Positions 56,807 through 64,000 of a DNA stretch of 64,000 bases are shown here, piece after piece. The position numbers and the translations under genes were made by a program. The notes beneath the pieces are model-generated. The model saw nothing but the letters and a program-made list of their open reading frames with translations. It did no database searches and was not told the origin of the DNA. The stretch's first letter is position 1, and each line of letters opens with the position of its first letter. Where the stretch lies: contig CM055066.1 of NCBI GenBank assembly GCA_029204045.2, positions 20,780,484 to 20,844,483 of the forward strand, written 5' to 3'. Source of the stretch: Tillandsia leiboldiana (lineage: Eukaryota > Streptophyta > Magnoliopsida > Poales > Bromeliaceae).

Positions 56807-59676
56807 TCTCACGCCTCGGGGGTTTGTTTTTTTTTTTTTTTTTTCTTTTTTTTTTTTTTCTTTTCAAAAGAGACTTCTCTTCCCCCGCGCGTGCCCAGAC
56901 CCGCCGCACATACAGGATCTCTCTTCAAACGGACAGAGTCTCCCCTGTATGTGCACGGCGTAGCGTTTAGTACATCTCCCAAACATTCACACCATTCAAT
57001 CACATCGGTTACTAACATACAACTAGCATTCAAGTTGTTAAAGCGCATGGCCGATCAATTTGAAAAGGATAAATCCACAGATTTAAAAGAGCGCCCACTC
57101 GGCGCTTATGTTTTGAAAACGAGTTTCACAATCAGCATAATCCACAAGGTTTTGAAAACGGTGCCCACACGACACCCAAGTTTTGAAATCCATTCGCAAT
57201 CCATAAATCCACAGGGTTTTGAAACCAGTGCCCACACGACACTTAGATTTTAAAAACGATTTTCGCAATCTTTTCTTTGGTTTAGTTTTCTTTTTCTTTT
57301 TTCAAATGGCCAACAGAAATAGAAGGAATAGTAATGCATAAAAGGTATACTAAATGCAACTCATACCGACATCCACGTCGACCCCACGAGGGTATCGAGA
57401 ACCTCACACACGACTACAAAGTAATGAAATGCAAGAATAAAAGAAGAAATACAGTCGGGTTCCCAGCAACCCAGAAGCTCCTGCCCGTCCTCACCGTCGC
57501 CTACCTCTCCTCCCCATCTGGTCCCTGTCACGAAGTGGGAAGTCAGTGACGGAGAAAAAATAGTGAAGCAGGAAAATACAGTAAAACAAACCGTGAAGAT
57601 AACCGAGCAACCACCCTCGCAAGAGGGAACGATAACCTGTACACCTGTATCCTGCCAAACCCCCGGCCGCGCCGGACTACCAAACCGCGGCCGTACCGTA
57701 CCTGTAACCCCGACCCCGCGTCGGACAACTAAACCGACGGGTCGCACCGCTCGCACCTCGGCGCCTCAAACCCCACAACTAATAAGGGGCCCCACTACGT
57801 CACCTCGTGGGTATACACGGGTCTATAGACCACTTTTCCGGAAAGCGCACCCTTGCGGTGGCCAAACCGCGGGTGCGCGTGTCGCAGCCTCTTTCACAGG
57901 AACCGTGAAGCAATATAATATATGTGAAACAATATGTAAAAACATCCAAGTGTAGGAGCCATATGAATGCCTATATATATTAGGGCGAGAGAACAGTAAA
58001 ACTATAATGATTAGTTGATGCTTTCCCTCAATGTTCTAACCCAAGCCTGAGATTCATATAAAATTTAGAACCTTCTTTCTATATCCTTTTTTTTTCTTAT
58101 TATAACAGTCGGCACAATCAAACGAGTAATGTCGACCACCCTTCGATCTTTAACCCAAGTACGCACAAGGTTGACCCCACCCAACAAGATACAATTTAAT
58201 ATTAGAACTTAAAACAAAAACCCACCTCAAACACGAAGAAAGAGGACGTGTGGAAATTCCGACAGAAAAACCTCACCCGCGCGCACCGAAACAGCTGTAA
58301 CACAAATTCATTCGTCAAAAAACATTGTCGCGGTTTAAAACACTCAAAACGGGGCGAACCGGGCTAAAAACGGAGCTCCTGGGCCCTTTTTCTGAAAGTG
58401 GGTGTACGGGCCCATACGTGGACCGGGTCCACGACGGCGGCAGCAAGGCGTGGGCCGGGAGCACGCGGCGCGGTGGACCAGCGCCGTCTTGGGGCCGGGC
58501 CGCGCACGGGTGCGGGCGCGCACCGGGTCCAGGCCCTTTGCTGCTGTGGCGCATGCCGGGTGCACGCCCGGGCGTGCACCGCGCGACCTGGCGCACCGGC
58601 CCGTGCACCGGGTCCGCGTCCCCGGGCCGGGCCGGCGTGCGCCGGGTGCACGCCGGCCCGGTGGACCGCGCGGCCTGGCGCACAGCTCTGTGCGCCGGGT
58701 CTGCGGCCCCGGGCCGGAGCGACGTGCACCGGTGCACCCGGACGGGTGGACCACGGCCAGAAAACCCCAATATTGCGTCCGTTTTCGGCTCCGATCGCGA
58801 CCCCGCGATCACGGCGGCTTCGGCGATGACCCCGTGAACACGGTGACGGCGGCGGCGGCCCCCCGTTTAACCACGGCGGCGGCGGCCTCGCCGTTTGGTC
58901 CCCGAAAATCGCCTCGCACTGCGGCACGAGACCCCCCGACAATTCAAGGGATTTCCCTCCCCTTGCCCGAAACAAGAACCGAAACAAGAAACGAAACAAG
59001 AAACGAACAAGAAGGCGAAAGCATGGCTCACCTTGTTTCCGTCGGCGCCGGGCGAAGGAGAGGGATCGTCCTTTTTGCGCTCGTCGGATCTTGCTGGGAG
59101 GCGATCAATCTCCTCCTTCTCCTCGTCAAGATTCCGGCTCTCGCGTCGCCTCGGTACGGGTGGGGGAAAGGCTTGGGGTTTTCACGCGTGCGAAAGGGGA
59201 AAAGAAAGGAGCGGGGGACCCTAATTCCCCCCCCTTGGAGTTTAAGTCAGTTGTTGGTGCAAGCCGACGGGGATTTGGTTCCCCAAACCCCTAAATTAAA
59301 CCACATTAAATTAGATTAACATCGATCAAATAGAAATTAAATTGAGTCGAGTTAACTAGTTTAAATCCAATTAAATTAAATTAAATCAAGTTTAATTAAA
59401 TCCGGGTCTGGTTTACCTCAGCGAAGGCGTGCTGACCCCTCGAACATCAACAACTTCAGGAATTTATTCCGGGAGCTTCCGGGGTCGGAAAACTGATCCG
59501 ATCGCGCCGCCGGTCCTTCGTTTCGCGGGCTTTATTCTCTAAAAATACCCGCGAGCCCCGACGGCCTGCCCAAAACGACGCGAGAAAAAAAACGTACCCC
59601 GGACCCCTTAGCCGAAAAGCGTTCGAAATAAATTCACAGGTAAGACCAAAAGGGAAGTAAACCCGCGGTTATGACA
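56807..59676 (-). repeat. 5' LTR of element H
   Basis: About 2870 bp. The inner end reads TGAGA instead of the usual TGACA, the outer end TGTCATAACC. It shares with A's LTR the poly-T tract after the inner end, the CACGGACAGAGTCTC-like segment and the repeated hairpins with CAC(T/A)C loops (57091-57105, 57161-57175, 57228-57242) in a roughly 69-bp tandem repeat. A GC-rich block (58380-58900) yields long Arg/Pro/Gly frames on both strands that are not genes. Confidence 0.8.
57070..57270 (-). repeat. About 69-bp tandem repeat with small hairpins
   Basis: Three units, each with GTGCCCACACGACAC or GCGCCCACTCGGCGC followed by a TTTTGAAA segment; spacing 71 and 67 bp. Element A has two such units 74 bp apart. 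Confidence 0.75.
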
Positions 59677-61227
59677 AGAAGATTCCAGAATTTAAGATTG
59701 TAAGAAAGATCTTAAGAACTCTTCCTGAACGATTTCGCCCAAAGGTTACTCCCATTGAAACTATTAAACACCCGGACGAAATACGTGTAGAAGAATTAGT
59801 TGGTGCATTACAAACTTATGAAATGACATTTACTACTAACAATTCTTCTGGAAAAGCATCCTCTTCTAAGTCTTCAGGTTATGCGTTGAAAACAACTAGG
59901 AAGAAGACGCGGATACATCCTCCTCAGACGATGACGAGAACCTTTCAATGGAGGAATTTGAGAAGCAGCTCGCTCTCTTGACAAGGAAGTTTCGCCGCAA
60001 AACTTTCGAAGGGTAATTCAAGTAAATCTCCATCCTTCGGAAAGTCGAACAAAGGCAGGGTAACTTCAAGTTACAAGTCAAGAAAGCAAGAGAACTTCTC
60101 AAAGGATGAAGAACCAGTTCAGAGGGGACAACTACAATGCTTCAACCTGTCGAGGCTACGGCCACATTGCAACGGAGTGTCCCAACAAGTATCCGGCAAA
60201 GAAGAAGGCGATGCAAGTCGTCACTTGGGATGACAACTCAACGTCAATGAGTCGTCTTCGAGTGATGAAGAAAAGTTGCTCCACGGCATTCCACGCGTCC
60301 GTATCTTCACCCTTCATGTGCTTTATGGCAAGTACAATCCGAGTCGTTGTCCAACCCACTGTTGAAAAGATTGCAACGACAATGAATCGGATGATTCGGA
60401 AGGTGAAGATTTTGCTTTAGGCCTACCACAGACTTTTGAGGGATTCAAAGAAAGTGGCTAAGCAAAACAAGAGTTTGAGAGGGAGAGTGCATGATCTCGA
60501 AGAAGAAGCAAAAAGAGCAACTTCTCTCTCAAACGCTCTTGAAGTGGAAAGGGAAAATCTGATAAGAGCAAATGTTTCCCTTCAAGAGTCCAATGAGCAA
60601 CTCGAGAAGAATTATATAGATATGGTGAACAAAGCGAACTACTTCTTGAAGCTCTACGGCGAGGCCCGACGGGAAAAATTGGAAATGACAGAGACCATTT
60701 GCCAACTCAAGGATGACTTACAGCAATTTTCTTCTGGAAGGAGTAAGTTGGATAAACTTCTTGGTCTTGGTCAAACAAACAAGTTCGGCCTCGGATACAC
60801 TCAACTGGAAACAGTCCAAGTTCGAGTGGGACAGTCTTTGTGCCTCAGTCGGTATCTCCTCCTCCGACACCGGAATTCATGACAACCAACGACAACAAGC
60901 CTACTTCATCCTCTTCAGAATCGTCAAGCACAAAGGTATGTTTTCGTTGTAATTTTGCAGGGCACATTGAAAGAAATTGCAAGATTGGAGCTCAAAGATC
61001 AAATCAACCACATCTTGCAACTGCTACCAACAAGTTCACTCCCCGGAATTCAAAGAAGGATTTTCAAAGAAAAGAACGTTAGTAGTACTCCAAACAAGAC
61101 GTTGACAAAAGAAAAAGATCAATCAGACAAAACGTCTTCATCAAGGAAAATTTCTCAACCATTGCCGACATACTCCAAAACTCAAAAGGTTTGGGTATGC
61201 AAAGGTGAAATCCCTCCTTGTCTTTAA
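59677..61227 (+). pseudogene. Element J gag with zinc knuckles
   Basis: Fragments in several frames: KILRTLPERF and HPDEIRVEELVGALQTYEM (59700-59830), SSGKASSSKSSGYALKT (~59840-59890), knuckle remnant CRGYGHIATECPNK (~60150-60190), coiled coil RDSKKVAKQNKSLRG to GLGYTQLE (60436-60810) and second knuckle CFRCNFAGHIERNC (~60940-60980). Frameshifts occur near 59900, 60000, 60100, 60245, 60420 and 60800-61080. The CAG codon at the position of D's TAG stop is intact here. Non-functional. Confidence 0.88.
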
Positions 61228-61845
61228 TCGTTCTACGATTAAATGTTGTGTAGTTTATGTAGACTATTTTTTTTCTTTCTTTTGGGGCCGACCCGTCAAC
61301 CATCTTTGGGAGGTAAATGGTATATTTTTTTATTGGTTGATGATTTCTCTCGGTATTCTTGGGTAGCATTTTTAAAAGAGAAAGCTGATACTTTTGATTC
61401 TTTTCACGAGATTTGCCTTCGTATTATGATTGAAAAGAATGAAAAGATCATTCGTGTTAGAAGTGATAGAGGTGGAGAATTCATTAATTCAAAATTCATT
61501 GACTTTTGTACTTGAAACGGTATTAAGCATGAATTCTCTGCACCCTATACACCTCAACAGAATGGTGTTGTCGAGCGCAAGAACAGGGTTGTTCAAGAGA
61601 TGGCGCGTGTGATGCTTCATAGCCGGAATTTACCGCTACATTTTTGGGCTGAAGCTGTGAACACCGCTGTCTATGTCATTAATCGTGTGTTCTTGCGCCC
61701 GGGAACGTTAAATACACCATATGAACTATGGTGTGGTAGAAAACCCAACATCAAATATTTTCGCATCTTCGGGAGTCGGTGTTACATTTTACGTGACCGT
61801 GAAAACCTTGGAAAGTTTGACTCATGAAGTGACGAAGGGATTTTC
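61228..61845 (+). pseudogene. Element J integrase, N-terminus deleted
   Basis: After ~40 bp of unmatched filler the frame resumes at GPTRQPSLGGKWYIF and VDDFSRYSW, then RSDRGGEFINSKF, a TGA at 61513-61515, APYTPQQNGVVERKN and NLPLHFWAEAVNTAVYVINR, a typical copia integrase tail (GTLNTPYELWCGRKPN). Compared with D, about 620 bp covering protease, the GAG-pre-integrase zinc motif and the first catalytic aspartate are missing. A further TGA interrupts FDS/SDEGIFLGYS near 61826. Confidence 0.88.
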
Positions 61846-63756
61846 TTGGGGTATTCTACTAATAATAGAGCATATCGAGTATTTAACTTGGAATCTAAGA
61901 CGATCGTAGAATCTATAAATGTTAAAGTAGATGAAGCTTTTCACTTTGCATCTGAAAAATCTACCCTCGATATCTCTCTAGATGATGATACTCCTGCTGT
62001 TGCATCTTCTCATAATAATACTTCCAATATTAATGATGCTTCTAATGGGTCTTCAAGTTTATCTAATGTGCAGGAATCATCTCATATATCTCCGAGTACT
62101 CCGTTTCAACAAACGCTACGAATCTCCAAGGATCATCCGGAATCGAATATTATTGGAGATCCACAAGAAGGAGTTAGAACTCGGAGGCAGTTGGTTTGTG
62201 GATTCGCTTGCTACGTATCTTTAATCGAACCAAAGAACATAGATGAAGCTCTTCAGGATGACTACTGGATTAAAGCAATGCAGGAAGAGCTCCATCAATT
62301 TGAGCGAAACAAAGTCTGGGAATTAACGAAGCCTCCACAGCAACACAATGTGATAGGTACCAAATGGATCTTCAAGAACAAGAAAAATGAGGATGGTACT
62401 ATCATCAGGAACAAGGCACGATTAGTTGCTCAAGGCTACTCTCAAGTAGAAGGTATAGACTTTGACGAAACATTCGCCCCTGTAGCTAGACTCGAGTCCA
62501 TTCGTATACTGTTTGCTATTGCTTGTCATTTTAAAATCAAATTATTTCAAATGGACGTTAAGAGCGCATTTCTAAATGGATTTTAAATGAGGAAGTTTAT
62601 GTGGCTCAACCGAAAGGTTTTGTAGACCATAAACAACCTAACCATGTTTTTCGTTTGAAAAAGGCTCTTTACGATCTGAAACAAGCACCGCGAGCATGGT
62701 ACGAAAGGTTGACAAAGCACCTTTTGGAGAAGGGCTACACTCGAGGGGGGAGCTGATAGGACTCTCTTTGTGAAGCATTATCAAAACAATTTCATTGTAG
62801 AACAAATCAATGTCGATGACATTGTATTTGGCGCAACAAGAGATAATGATGCTTCTAAATTCGCGGAGACCATGGAAAGCGAATTTGAGATGTCCATGAT
62901 GGGCGAATTGACTTATTTCCTTGGATTGCAAATTAAACAAAATGATGAAGGTATTCACTTGAGTCAATCCAAGTATGCAATGGAGTTGGTTAAAAAGTTT
63001 GATCTTGAAAATTCGAAGGATTTTCCGACTCCAATGGGAACTAGCCACAAGGGACTTGGAAGTGAATCACAAAGTGAGAATGTAGACGAGAAACTGTATC
63101 GAAGTATGATTGGAAGTCTACTTTACCTCACGGCTAGTCGCCCGAATATATCTTTTGGTGTTGGGATCTGCGCGAGATATCAATCTGCACCAAAGGAGGT
63201 TCACCTGAAAGCGGTGAAAAGGATCATCCGGTATATCAAAGGATCAATTAATTTCGGAATTTGGTATCCTATGGGAACAAGTTTGGACATTGTTGGATAC
63301 TCAGATGCCGATTGGGCAGGATCAGTGGATGATCGGAAAAGCACGAGTGGTGCATGCTTCTATCTCGGCCATTGCCTTGTTGCATGGCACAGTAAAAAGC
63401 AGAATTGCATAGCACTCTCGACTGCCGAAGCGGAATACATTTCAGCTGGAAGTTGCTCAACTCAACTCATTTGGATGAAAAGCGTATTGAGCGACTTCCG
63501 GATTTCAGCATCTTCGGTAACAATTCTTTGTGACAACACAAGTGCAATTAACATTTCTAAAAACCCTGTGTTGCACTCTACAACAAAACATATTGAACTT
63601 AGATATCATTTTCTTAGAGAGCTAGTTGAATCAAATACTCTTCAACTTTCATATATTTCAACTGAGGATCAATTAGCTGACATTCTGACAAAACCTTTGG
63701 ATCAAAAACGTTTTATTCATTTGCGAAAAGCAATTGGAATGCTTTCCTTGAAATAA
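61846..63756 (+). pseudogene. Element J reverse transcriptase and RNase H
   Basis: Copia RT: ALQDDYWIKAMQEELHQF, GTKWIFKNKKNEDG, NKARLVAQGYSQVEGIDF, FAPVARLESIR, FQMDVKSAFLNG. A lost T at about 62582 shifts the frame (ORF ends 62586), and KKALYDLKQAPRAWYERL continues in another frame before a second shift near 62750. From 62770 to 63756 one frame holds the palm and RNase H: the YVDD box has become NVDD (62809-62820), then YFLGLQI, GSLLYLTASRPNI, RYIKG, YSDADWAGSVDDRKSTSG, ALSTAEAEYI, ILCDNTSAI, KHIELRYHFLRE and QLADILTKPL. It ends in TAA at 63754-63756. The mutated catalytic box alone would inactivate it. Confidence 0.93.
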
Positions 63757-64000
63757 ACTTCTTTTTGAAACCTTTGCTTAGGATAGGTTTTGTCTTTGTT
63801 TTGTTTTGTTCATTATCTATGTCTGTACATAGGACATTAATTGAGCATAGATCATAATTGACTTTAATTGCATCTTTTCGCACATTTAGAAATTTATTAT
63901 GCTTTCGCCATCATAATATTTCACTGTTGCAATGATCATTTATGTTAATTAAATCATCTTCTGAGTGATCAAAGTCAATTTCTCTCTCTCAATGATCTCT
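63757..64000 (+). other. Element J 3' untranslated region (to window edge)
   Basis: AT-rich sequence after pol; no polypurine tract or LTR start is identifiable before the window ends. Sireviruses often have a long segment here. Confidence 0.6.

Larger units (their letters stand above)
54385..59676 (-). mobile_element. Element H: gypsy element of the A family, 3' part lost at the gap, inserted in J
   Basis: Minus strand: LTR (59676-56807), primer-binding site (56787-56798), gag from 56590, protease, then RT up to the gap. Same gene order and motifs as element A. The right boundary TGTCATAACC (minus) abuts AGAAG, where J's gag continues, giving a candidate duplication at 59677-59681. RT core to 3' LTR is missing on the gap side. 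Confidence 0.85.
59677..64000 (+). mobile_element. Element J: second copy of the Sirevirus-like copia family, both ends missing
   Basis: Begins in gag at the H junction (AGAAGATTCCAGAATTTAAG, matching D near 22438) and runs through gag, zinc knuckles, integrase, RT and RNase H to the right edge. The protease and the start of integrase are deleted. It overlaps D in gag and integrase, so it is an independent copy, not D's missing half. Its 5' LTR and gag start should lie left of H but are absent. Confidence 0.88.

Noticed and set aside
58315..59319. Open frames up to 305 codons in the H LTR.
   Set aside because: GC-rich LTR sequence with overlapping frames on both strands; composition explains them.
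33967..61611. Idea that J is the missing right half of D.
   Set aside because: J repeats gag and integrase sequence already present in D and carries different lesions, so it is a separate copy.

Overview
The window is plant nuclear repeat DNA and consists essentially entirely of nested LTR retrotransposons; I see no host gene, rRNA or tRNA. Evidence: Ty3/gypsy and Ty1/copia gag-pol coding, primer-binding sites reading TGGTATCAGAGC (plant initiator tRNA-Met), 5-bp target-site duplications (TSDs), LTRs of 1.2 to 4.6 kb, and U3 promoters with TATA boxes and plant G-box motifs. It looks like heterochromatin of a large-genome angiosperm; the species cannot be told. Element letters (A, B, C...) are mine. 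Layout, left to right. Element A (minus strand, 1-18837) is a Ty3/gypsy chromovirus-like element whose chromodomain lies off the left edge. Its reverse transcriptase (RT) gene is split by element B (plus strand, 2355-13779, TSD CCTGT), which has 3.9-kb LTRs and a 3.5-kb interior holding only decayed gag-pol. A itself sits in the LTR of element C (minus strand, 18838-20696). C's interior is broken by D (plus strand, from 20697), a Sirevirus-like copia element. D is split in gag by E (22616-31634, TSD GGAAA, 4.6-kb LTR) and in integrase by F (minus strand, 33967-37378), which keeps a readable integrase tail and chromodomain. F is split by G (37379-54284), a relative of B arranged as LTR-interior-LTR-interior-LTR with an exact 7608-bp period. 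G runs into a 100-N gap (54285-54384). After the gap come H (minus strand, 54385-59676, same family as A, full of 1-base indels) and J (plus strand, 59677 to the right edge), a second copy of the D family with RT and RNase H. How the parts relate. B and G (and apparently C) carry the same decayed pol with shared stop codons, so the family kept spreading after losing its own enzymes. F has a related LTR, the same polypurine tract context and a coding pol, so it is a candidate autonomous partner. LTRs of B, F and G share G-box/ABRE-like sites, a conserved splice-donor/acceptor-like pair, a CTCGAG box followed by variable minisatellites and, with C, a duplicated 45-bp module. The gap must hide roughly 20 kb of expected sequence or be a misjoin, because D, F, G, H and J all lack partners that should lie there.
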